Assembly (NCBI RefSeq): GCF_004138135.1
Contig: NZ_RYFD01000014.1
Coordinates: forward strand, 1-64,000
Direction: 5' to 3'
DNA length: 64,000 nucleotides
From: Candidatus Oscillochloris fontis
GTDB taxonomy: Bacteria > Chloroflexota > Chloroflexia > Chloroflexales > Chloroflexaceae
In this document: positions 15,408 to 22,267 of the stretch, one piece after another
Layout of the letters: each line of letters begins with the position of its first letter
How positions within the stretch are numbered: the first letter of the stretch is position 1
Translations under genes and position numbers: made by a program
Notes under the pieces: generated by a model
The model's input: the letters and a program-made list of their open reading frames with translations, nothing else
What the model was told of the DNA's origin: nothing
The model's database searches: none

Positions 15408-17606
15408 ATGAGTGACACACCTGCGCTAACCAGTCAGAGCAACCATGTACATATTCTACCCAATAACATCTTTGTGGTAGAGACGCAGGCGGGCGCAATT
15501 CTGGTCAATTCCCCTCCCGAAACACTCAAATACCTGCTCTCTGCCGGGATTACACCCCCAGCCTATATCCTACTACCTCCTGATGTTGCCGGTGGGCAAG
15601 AGTTGGGATCGAGTGGGTTTGTGCGGCGGGGAATTAACTATGCCAGTGTTGAGTTTATCATCTACTCCAACTTTTTTGTGCGCAACCAACGCGCCCGCCT
15701 TATCACCGTGACTGAGGATCAGGCGCGGCGCTTACGGACAATCCTCGCCGAAACGATGAATGGCCCGGAACATGATGCCGACTATGGCTCCTACCTTTGG
15801 GTGCGCCGTGAGTGCGCTGCGGTCAGTTACTACCCCTCCTTTGGTCGCTCGCCTTGCCCCGATGACATGGTTGATGTGGTCAGCCTAGAGATGGGTGGCG
15901 GTAATCTAGGGCCAACCCAGATCCGCCTAGTGGGTAACCATTTCGTCTTTGTTGAAGCCGATATGGTCATTGCTGAGGTGAGTACCCAGATGATCCAGAT
16001 GGCGCTACCGCTCACGGTAGCACCACCGCGTCCATTGCACCGCCAAGAATTGACGCTCCAATTTATTGGTGGCAGCGATGGCTTTGATCCCGCTGGGATC
16101 ACGACCTGCTTTTTGGCCTACCTAGGGAATGATGTGCAGACCCAGGCGACTCTGTTTGATGCGGCGGCGTATGTCTTGGTGCGCTTGGGGCACCTGGGCA
16201 TGTCCTCGCACCACATCTCTGAGGTGGTGCTCTCGCACTTACACGAGGATCATGTGGCCGGGTTGCCCGAACTTATTCTGATGGGGAGCCACCGGGTGCG
16301 GTTACTCACCTCGGACATCATCTATACCAGTCTGCTACGCATGTTGGGCGCAATGCTGGCGCTGCCCGAAGAAGAGGTTGCCACACTCTTTGACTACTAC
16401 CCGCTCAACCCTGGCATGCCTGTTGAGATTGAGGGACGGCGCTTTGAAGCAATCTATGCCATCCACTCCATCCCCACGATTGCGGTGCGTGTGAATGGGA
16501 TTTGCTATTCGGGCGATATGCGCTACGATGAGGATTGGTTCACCGAGCTCGAATCGCGTGGGGTACTCTCGGCGGAGCGGCATCAGGAGTTGCTGCGCTT
16601 TGCCGAGGGTGCGAGTGTGCTGGTGCAGGATGTTGGCGGAGGTGCGATCCATAGCACCATTACCCCCCGGCTGCTCCAAGCGCTTACGGCCAAAAGCCAA
16701 CGCCTTGTCTTAGCCCATACCAGTAAGCATATGCTCCCCAGCGATCTCGAAGGTATAGATGGGCGGATCGAGTTTGCCCAGAGTGGCCATGTGGTGGCTA
16801 TGGGTGAAGTGCTGCCCGATGATGAACGCATCGAGATGGTCGAGACTATCTCGGCCTGCCCGCTCTTTGCGCGCCTTTCGGTCGCCAAACGCTTGAGCCT
16901 CGCGCTCCAGGTGGAGACGATGGAATGGGCCGATGGGGCCACGATCATGCAAGAGGGTGACCCTTCGGATCGCTCGGCCTATATCGTCCATTCAGGTCTG
17001 GTCGAGATCTGGATCGGTGGGGCACAGGTGCGTATCTTGGGGCGCGGGAGTAGTATCGGGGAGCGCGGGGCAATCTGGGGCGATAGCCGCAGCAGCACCA
17101 TGAAGGCTCGTGGTCGGGTGCAGTTGGTGCGGTTCCCCCCCGACATCTTCCAACCCATCGCCGAACAACTTGGCCTCGCCGATGCCTTTGCGCGCGCCGA
17201 TTGGCTGGCGAAGATCCCGGTGTTGCGTGATCTGCCCTGGGCCAGTCTGCTTGATCTGGCCCTCGACTTCCAACCGCGCCAAGTCGCAAGTGGCGAATTG
17301 CTCTTCAACTACGGCGATCCTGGCTACGATGGCTATGTGTTAGTGCTCGGCGAGATCGCCTTTAGCGATGCCAATGGAACCCTGATCGGCATGATGAGTG
17401 TGCCAGGGCAGTTCTTCGGTGGGCGCTCGGCACTCTACGGCACCCCCCGCAGTGCCTCAGCGCGCGCCGTCGTTGATTCTGAGATCTGGGAACTCTCTGC
17501 TCCCGCGATCCAGCGCCTCAATCTGCTCTACCCCAATATCCTCATGCACCTGCGCGCAGTCGAGGCCGAGTTGCAGCGCAACCGCAAAACACCGCTTGAT
17601 TCTTGA
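15408..17606 (+). CDS. Metallo-beta-lactamase-fold protein with two cyclic nucleotide-binding domains
   Basis: 732 residues. Residues about 10-210 are a region of unknown fold, possibly a degenerate MBL half (YILLPPDVAGGQE). Residues about 215-465 are an MBL-fold domain with the metal motif HLHEDH (277-282) and a later GDMRYDEDWF metal ligand. Two cNMP-binding-like beta-rolls follow, about 480-585 and 605-720, each with the IMQEGDPSDRSAYIVHSG or LLFNYGDPGYDGYVLVLGE signature. It is likely a hydrolase or ribonuclease-Z/phosphodiesterase-like enzyme allosterically controlled by a cyclic nucleotide. Substrate and ligand are unknown. There is no obvious operon partner. Confidence 0.82.
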   Translation: MSDTPALTSQSNHVHILPNNIFVVETQAGAILVNSPPETLKYLLSAGITPPAYILLPPDVAGGQELGSSGFVRRGINYASVEFIIYSNFFVRNQRARLITVTEDQARRLRTILAETMNGPEHDADYGSYLWVRRECAAVSYYPSFGRSPCPDDMVDVVSLEMGGGNLGPTQIRLVGNHFVFVEADMVIAEVSTQMIQMALPLTVAPPRPLHRQELTLQFIGGSDGFDPAGITTCFLAYLGNDVQTQATLFDAAAYVLVRLGHLGMSSHHISEVVLSHLHEDHVAGLPELILMGSHRVRLLTSDIIYTSLLRMLGAMLALPEEEVATLFDYYPLNPGMPVEIEGRRFEAIYAIHSIPTIAVRVNGICYSGDMRYDEDWFTELESRGVLSAERHQELLRFAEGASVLVQDVGGGAIHSTITPRLLQALTAKSQRLVLAHTSKHMLPSDLEGIDGRIEFAQSGHVVAMGEVLPDDERIEMVETISACPLFARLSVAKRLSLALQVETMEWADGATIMQEGDPSDRSAYIVHSGLVEIWIGGAQVRILGRGSSIGERGAIWGDSRSSTMKARGRVQLVRFPPDIFQPIAEQLGLADAFARADWLAKIPVLRDLPWASLLDLALDFQPRQVASGELLFNYGDPGYDGYVLVLGEIAFSDANGTLIGMMSVPGQFFGGRSALYGTPRSASARAVVDSEIWELSAPAIQRLNLLYPNILMHLRAVEAELQRNRKTPLDS

Positions 17607-17617
17607 TCGAAGACGCA

Positions 17618-17706
17618 ATGTATGGTAGAGACGCAACATGTTGCGTCGTAGAGACGCAAGATATTGCGTCGTAGAGTAGAGACGCAACATGTTGCGTCTC
17701 TACGTG
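17618..17706. repeat. GTAGAGACGCAACATGTTGCGTC palindrome cluster (family D)
   Basis: Three adjacent palindromes of the type GAGACGCAACATGTTGCGTC, the middle one reading GACGCAAGATATTGCGTC, linked by GTAGA. A related cluster lies at 39683-39766. It directly follows the MBL-cNMP gene. Confidence 0.85.
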
Positions 17707-18007
17707 CATCCCCCCGGCTTAGTCAGATCGTCTAGGAAATCCCTACCCCGCTTTAGACAAGATCACCGTGGTATTCCCCAACCCAATTTGTTACTATCAC
17801 GTTATGCCCAGTCGGAGGTTGATAGTGATCTAACGAGGCTCCGTATGCCTCATTGATGAGGGGGTGAATGCCCAGGTACTCCTATTGCCCCTGCGATGGT
17901 GCAGCTCGGTTCTGGTGTGCCTCGTTCAAATGGTCTATGTCTAGTCGTTTTCCGAAACGTATCCTTTCTCGTCGCACGGGAAAGTTCTGGTTTGAGGAGA
18001 CAGAACC
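17707..18007. promoter_or_regulatory. Leader/promoter region of amt
   Basis: About 300 bases without a gene. It contains a pair of short inverted words (ACTATCAC near 17792 and TGATAGTGAT near 17820) that could be an operator, and a GAGGAGA ribosome site 7 bases before the amt ATG. I see no certain -10/-35. Confidence 0.35.
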
Positions 18008-19450
18008 ATGAAGGTGAACTGGCGCAAAACAGGAATGGTTGCTGCGGGTGCCTTTGGGCTTTGGATGGCATCGGGTGGGAAGGCATTTGCCCAAGAAAGT
18101 GGTCCAAGCATGGAAGAACTTGCTATCGCACTTGATACGATGTGGTTGCTGATCGCTGCGTCCCTAGTCTTCTTCATGCAGGCAGGTTTTGCCCTGATTG
18201 AAGCCGGAATGACCCGCTCTAAGAGCACGGTCAATATCCTGATGAAGAATTTGATGGATTTTGCCATCGCCTCGATTGTCTTCTGGATGGTTGGCTGGGC
18301 GTTTGCCTATGGAACATCAGCTGGCGGCTTCATCGGGATCGATCATTTCTTCCTGAGCTATGATGCGGAAGCTACCGGTACACCTGTGCTGGCAAGCTGG
18401 CTCTTCCAGGTGGTCTTCGCTGGAACTGCGGCGACGATTGTCTCCGGCGCAATGGCCGAACGCACCAAGTTCACCTCCTACCTCATCTACAGCGCGGTCA
18501 TCTCGATCTTTATCTATCCCGTGGTCGTCCACTGGAGCTGGAGCGGTGCTGGTTGGCTCAACCACTACGCCGGTAGCACCGAGGGCAACTGGGGCTTCAC
18601 CGACTTTGCGGGTAGCACGGTCGTCCATAGTGTGGGTGGCTGGGCGGCACTCATGGGCGCACTCATCCTTGGGCCGCGTCTGGGTAAGTTCGGGCCTGAT
18701 GGCAAGCCCAAGTCCATCCCCGGCCACAACATGTCGCTCGCAGCGCTGGGTGTCTTCATCCTCTGGCTCGGTTGGTTCGGCTTCAACCCCGGTTCGCAAT
18801 TGGCGCTCTCCTCGCAGGCTGATGCCAACGCGGTTGCGCTGGTGGCGATGAATACCAACTTGGCCGCCGCCGCTGGTGCCCTCACCGCGATGATGGTCAC
18901 GTGGTTCCGTGCTGGTAAGCCGGAGCTAGGCATGACCCTCAATGGTACCCTGGCTGGCCTCGTTGCGATTACCGCTGGTTGTGCCTATGTCGATCCGATG
19001 TCGGCAGTCATCATTGGTGCAATTGCTGGCCCAGTGGTGGTGCTCGGTTGCGACCTGCTGGAGAAGCTGAAGATTGACGATCCAGTAAGCGCCGTTCCGG
19101 TCCACCTCGCCAATGGTATCTGGGGCACGCTCGCGGTTGGCCTCTTTGCCTCGATTGAGGGTAACACCGGGACGCTCGGCCTCTTCTATGGCGGTGGTAT
19201 GACCCTCCTGATCTCCCAGTTTGTTGGTGTCGCGGCGGTTGGCCTCTGGACGGCAGCGCTCTCCGGTGCGATGTTCTACCTCCTCAAGGCAACGGTTGGC
19301 CTGCGGGTCAGCAAGGAGGAAGAGGAAGTTGGCCTGGACATCGGTGAGCACAACGCGGTCGCCTACCCCGACTTCCAGAAACTGCCCGATCTGAGTGGCG
19401 CGACAGCAACCGCTCCTTCCGGTGCAGTAGCGACGGCTCCGACTAAGTAA
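18008..19450 (+). CDS. amt: Ammonium transporter Amt
   Basis: 480 residues. A cleavable signal peptide (to about residue 28, GKAFAQE) is followed by 11 membrane segments and a cytosolic tail of about 60 residues, as in Amt proteins. Family patches are present: FFMQAGFALIEAGM, the pore His in TVVHSVGGWAAL and the twin-His partner in VPVHLANGIWGTL. It moves ammonium/ammonia into the cell. The C-terminal tail is longer than usual and ends in Ala/Thr/Pro repeats. No glnK/glnB lies beside it, which is unusual because PII usually accompanies amt. Confidence 0.95.
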   Translation: MKVNWRKTGMVAAGAFGLWMASGGKAFAQESGPSMEELAIALDTMWLLIAASLVFFMQAGFALIEAGMTRSKSTVNILMKNLMDFAIASIVFWMVGWAFAYGTSAGGFIGIDHFFLSYDAEATGTPVLASWLFQVVFAGTAATIVSGAMAERTKFTSYLIYSAVISIFIYPVVVHWSWSGAGWLNHYAGSTEGNWGFTDFAGSTVVHSVGGWAALMGALILGPRLGKFGPDGKPKSIPGHNMSLAALGVFILWLGWFGFNPGSQLALSSQADANAVALVAMNTNLAAAAGALTAMMVTWFRAGKPELGMTLNGTLAGLVAITAGCAYVDPMSAVIIGAIAGPVVVLGCDLLEKLKIDDPVSAVPVHLANGIWGTLAVGLFASIEGNTGTLGLFYGGGMTLLISQFVGVAAVGLWTAALSGAMFYLLKATVGLRVSKEEEEVGLDIGEHNAVAYPDFQKLPDLSGATATAPSGAVATAPTK

Positions 19451-19473
19451 GAAAATCGCGGCCCTCACCCTCC

Positions 19474-19504
19474 TCGCCCCCCTCGCCCGTACACGGGCGA
19501 GGGG
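19474..19504 (+). terminator. Hairpin after amt
   Basis: CCCCCTCGCCCGT, a two- to three-base loop and ACGGGCGAGGGGGGT form a very stable hairpin 25 bases after the amt stop. There is no clear T-run, so it may be a processing barrier rather than a true terminator. Confidence 0.6.
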
Positions 19505-19664
19505 GGTATTGCTGTGCCCGCCCCTGGAAGGGAATTAAACAGAAGTGATCAAATTTAGACAAAACGTACAAAGAAATCCACCCTCAGACTGTTGAAAATA
19601 ACCAAACCATCTGTTACGATACGTACCAGAGGATCTGCAACGAAGCAGTCTGGAGGAGGTAACG

Positions 19665-19946
19665 ATGGACACCCTATATGCTCTGCAAAGCATTCTACTT
19701 GGCCTGTTGGGATGGGCAGCGACCGGAATGGTCGTCATGGGAACAAGCCGCTTGACCATCACGGATCGCCGCGCTATGCTCGTCTGCAACTGGCTACTCT
19801 GGATGATCTTTGCCTTCGGCACCCTGGTCTATCGTGGCCTGATGACGACCAGTACTGCCGCGATCTATTGTGGTGTCTCAACCGTTGCCCTGGGCTTGGT
19901 TGTGATGGCTTCTGCACGGCGCACGCGCACGCGCACGCATCACTAG
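19665..19946 (+). CDS. Small membrane protein of unknown function
   Basis: 93 residues with three hydrophobic segments (about residues 5-26, 39-58 and 65-82) and a basic tail (ARRTRTRTHH). GGAGGAGGT lies at the ideal distance before the ATG, a strong sign that it is translated. The stop is followed at once by a MITE-like repeat. No family recognised. It lies downstream of amt but after a hairpin and a 214-base gap, so it is probably transcribed separately. Confidence 0.72.
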   Translation: MDTLYALQSILLGLLGWAATGMVVMGTSRLTITDRRAMLVCNWLLWMIFAFGTLVYRGLMTTSTAAIYCGVSTVALGLVVMASARRTRTRTHH

Positions 19947-20101
19947 GTAGCTGTTCACACTTCTCCTAGCATCGTAACTGTTCACACTTTTCCTAGTTTT
20001 GACGCCAAGACGCAGAGGCGCAAAGCCTGCAACAAAACCTTTGCGTCCTTGCGCCTTTGCGCCAATACGAGATTTCTTTTACCCCAAGGGTGAATAGTTA
20101 C
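19947..20101. repeat. MITE-like element (family A), copy with a duplicated left end
   Basis: Left ends occur twice: GTAGCTGTTCACACTT at 19947 and GTAACTGTTCACACTT at 19974. They are followed by the ACGCC/GGCGCAAAG core hairpin and a right end AAGGGTGAATAGTTAC finishing at 20101. It begins directly after a stop codon. CACTAGGT occurs at both sides (19941 and 20107) but offset, so a target duplication is not clear here. Confidence 0.8.
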
Positions 20102-20115
20102 CGCACACCACTAGG

Positions 20116-20144
20116 TTGCCCACCACTCCAGATTGTGCTATAAT
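20116..20144 (+). promoter_or_regulatory. rplS promoter
   Basis: TTGCCC, 17 bases, TATAAT, with an extended -10 TG. The same TTGCCC-17-TATRAT pattern occurs before the LuxR-Kelch gene at 43381. Transcription would start near 20151. Confidence 0.75.
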
Positions 20145-20161
20145 CCCCGCCAGCATGCACG

Positions 20162-20240
20162 TCTGGCAGACGCCGTTTCGTCTGCCAGATTTCTATGTTT
20201 TCTGTGTCACGGCCCGCCAGTCCCGCGTGCGTGCGGGCGC
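20162..20240 (+). promoter_or_regulatory. Structured leader of rplS
   Basis: Hairpin 1: an 11-bp stem TCTGGCAGACG with CGTCTGCCAGA (20162-20172 with 20179-20189), followed by TTTCT. Hairpin 2: CCCGC with GCGGG near 20222-20236. A stable hairpin with a short T-run ahead of a ribosomal protein gene fits autogenous control or attenuation. L19 leaders are known in other phyla; homology to them is not claimed. Confidence 0.45.
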
Positions 20241-20276
20241 CTGGGGAGCCGTCTGAGAAAGGATCGTCGAGGGGTT

Positions 20277-20630
20277 ATGTCGCAACAGATCCTTACTGAG
20301 CTGGCTCAGCGTCAGTACAAGCAGGAGATTCCCGAATTTCGGGTGGGTGACACGGTTCGCGTCGGTGTGAAGGTGGTTGAAGGCAGCCGCGAGCGCGTCC
20401 AGGAGTTCGAGGGTGTGGTCATTCGCCGCCGTAGCGGTGGGATCAACGAGAACTTTACGGTGCGCCGGATCGCTTCACACGGCATCGGCGTTGAGCGTAC
20501 CTTCCTGCTCCACGCGCCCCGCCTGGATAGCATCAAGGTGATGCGCCGTGGTAAGGTACGCCGGGCTAAGCTCTACTACCTGCGTGGGCTTACTGGTAAG
20601 GCCGCACGTATCAAAGAGCGCCGCGTCTAG
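20277..20630 (+). CDS. rplS: 50S ribosomal protein L19
   Basis: 117 residues from the ATG at 20277, preceded by GAGGGG. The sequence is canonical L19: [52 protein letters not shown] and a basic C-terminus ([12 protein letters not shown]). It sits at the 30S-50S interface. The stop TAG overlaps the GTG start of the next gene by one base. The usual partners trmD and rimM are not beside it. Confidence 0.98.
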   Translation: MSQQILTELAQRQYKQEIPEFRVGDTVRVGVKVVEGSRERVQEFEGVVIRRRSGGINENFTVRRIASHGIGVERTFLLHAPRLDSIKVMRRGKVRRAKLYYLRGLTGKAARIKERRV

Positions 20631-21298
20631 TGTCCGAGTACGACGGTTCTCTGAGGGCGCAGTCATCGTTCGGCGGTGGCTGCGCCTTTGCGCGTCTGGT
20701 CAACTGGGGCTTTGAGCGTCTCTACCGCGAGTTTGCCTGGAGCTATGATTGGGTGGCCGCAATGGTCTCCGCTGGCTTGTGGCAACGCTGGGGCTTGGCG
20801 GTGCTGCCCTTCCTCCACGGGCGGGTGCTGGAACTCGGCTTTGGCCCCGGCCACCTGCAATTGGCTATGGCGCAGGCGGGTATTGCTGCGTGTGGGGTGG
20901 ATTCCTCGCCCCAGATGCTGGCCCTCGCCCGCCAACGCCTCCGGCGCGCCGGTTGCTCCGCCCACCTCAGCCACGCCTACGCCCAACATCTGCCCTTTGC
21001 GGCAGCAGCGTTTGATACCGTGCTGGCAACCTTCCCAGCCGCGTATATTCTAGACCCCCGCAGCCACAACGAGATCCGGCGCGTGCTGGCTCCCGCTGGT
21101 CGGGTGGTGCTCCTACCCCAAGCTGAACTCGCTCCCGGTCGCTATGCTCATCTGGTTGCGCTGGCCTATCGGCTGTTGGGGGCGACAGCAGCACGGAACC
21201 CACAACCCGATCCCCAGCCCTTCTGGGTAGCCGATCTGCCCCTTTATCCCCACTGGGTCGCGGTGGGGCCGAGTCGCATCTTGATCTTTGTTTCTTAA
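20630..21298 (+). CDS. Class I SAM-dependent methyltransferase
   Basis: 222 residues from a GTG that overlaps the rplS stop (TAGTG), so it is translationally coupled. The SAM-binding motif VLELGFGPGHL (about 65-75) is followed by an acidic residue at the end of strand 2 (CGVDSSPQML) and motif AFDTVLATFPAAYI. This is the Methyltransf_11 type; substrate unknown. Coupling to rplS could mean a translation-related substrate, but the resemblance is equally good to small-molecule methyltransferases. Confidence 0.82.
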   Translation: MSEYDGSLRAQSSFGGGCAFARLVNWGFERLYREFAWSYDWVAAMVSAGLWQRWGLAVLPFLHGRVLELGFGPGHLQLAMAQAGIAACGVDSSPQMLALARQRLRRAGCSAHLSHAYAQHLPFAAAAFDTVLATFPAAYILDPRSHNEIRRVLAPAGRVVLLPQAELAPGRYAHLVALAYRLLGATAARNPQPDPQPFWVADLPLYPHWVAVGPSRILIFVS

Positions 21299-21307
21299 GC
21301 CTCCCGG

Positions 21308-21392
21308 TTTTGACGCAAAGACGCCAAGGCGCAAAGTTTTCTTAGCGCATACATAATCACATCCTTTGCGTCTTTGCGCCTTAGCGTCAAGC
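21308..21392. repeat. ACGCAAAG core hairpin without MITE ends
   Basis: Imperfect inverted repeat: TTGACGCAAAGACGCCAAGG on the left and TTTGCGTCTTTGCGCCTTAG on the right around an AT-rich centre. It is the same core as family A but lacks GTAACTRTTCACACTT ends. Confidence 0.75.
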
Positions 21393-21410
21393 AGATAACC
21401 AGCTTACTTA

Positions 21411-22034
21411 ATGTTACCCACGATTACGCATGAACGAGCACTGCACGCCCGTGGCTTCCCCAACTGCGCCGGGATTGATGAGGCCGGTCGGGGCTGTTGG
21501 GCTGGCCCGGTCGTGGCGGCGGCGGTGGTGCTGGCCCCCAGCATCTTCCAGCAACCTGATCTACTCGCCGGGGTTAACGATTCCAAGCAACTCGATGCCG
21601 CTACCCGTAGCCGCCTCTTTGTTCAGATCCACCACTACGCCTTGGGGGTGGGTGTCGGTATCGTTCCGGCCTACCTGATTGATGCCTATGGGATCGTTCC
21701 CGCTACCCGCCTCGCCATGACGAGTGCCTTGCTCAGCCTGCCCTGCCCGGTTGATGCACTTCTCATAGATGCGCTTATCCTGCCCGATCTTAGCCTGCCC
21801 CAAGAGGCGCTCATCAAGGGTGATGCGCGCAGCCTCTCGATTGCAGCGGCTTCGATCATCGCGAAGGTCACCCGTGACCGCCTGATGCAGACGGCGGATC
21901 GCGCCGTTCCGGGCTATGGCTTCGCGGCCCATAAGGGCTACGGCACTGCGGTACATCAACGTGCCCTCGCAACTCACGGGCCATGTGCGTTGCATCGGCG
22001 CACCTTCCAGCCATTGTTGGTTTATGATATGTGA
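21411..22034 (+). CDS. rnhB: Ribonuclease HII
   Basis: 207 residues. GIDEAGRG (Asp23, Glu24) and Asp120 (LLIDAL) provide the metal site, with further conserved KGDARS and [12 protein letters not shown] blocks. It cleaves RNA in RNA-DNA hybrids, including single ribonucleotides in DNA. The stop codon TGA (22032-22034) lies inside the left end of a MITE-like repeat (GTGACTGTTCACAC), so the C-terminus may have been set by that insertion. Confidence 0.95.
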   Translation: MLPTITHERALHARGFPNCAGIDEAGRGCWAGPVVAAAVVLAPSIFQQPDLLAGVNDSKQLDAATRSRLFVQIHHYALGVGVGIVPAYLIDAYGIVPATRLAMTSALLSLPCPVDALLIDALILPDLSLPQEALIKGDARSLSIAAASIIAKVTRDRLMQTADRAVPGYGFAAHKGYGTAVHQRALATHGPCALHRRTFQPLLVYDM

Positions 22035-22263
22035 CTGTTCACACTTGCTCAAGAACCTAAGGTTATTAACGCTAAGACGCCAAGGCGCGTAACTGTTCAC
22101 ACTGCCCCGAACATCGGGGTTTTGACGCAAAGACGCAAAGACGCAAAGACGCAAAGCATTATATTGGAGAACCAACTCCAATCTTTGCGTCTTCGCGCCT
22201 TTGCATCAACCTGTCGTTTTGCGTAGGAATGATAATCCGTTTACCCCCATCGTGAATAGTTAC
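22031..22263. repeat. Composite MITE-like element (family A) between rnhB and murF-alr
   Basis: Left end GTGACTGTTCACACTT at 22031, a second internal left end GTAACTGTTCACACTG at 22089, a core hairpin with tandem GACGCAAA units and a right end GTGAATAGTTAC at 22263. Length is 233 bp. It looks like one copy inserted in another. TTATGAT occurs on both sides, but offset by about two bases. Confidence 0.8.
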
Positions 22264-22267
22264 TCTT

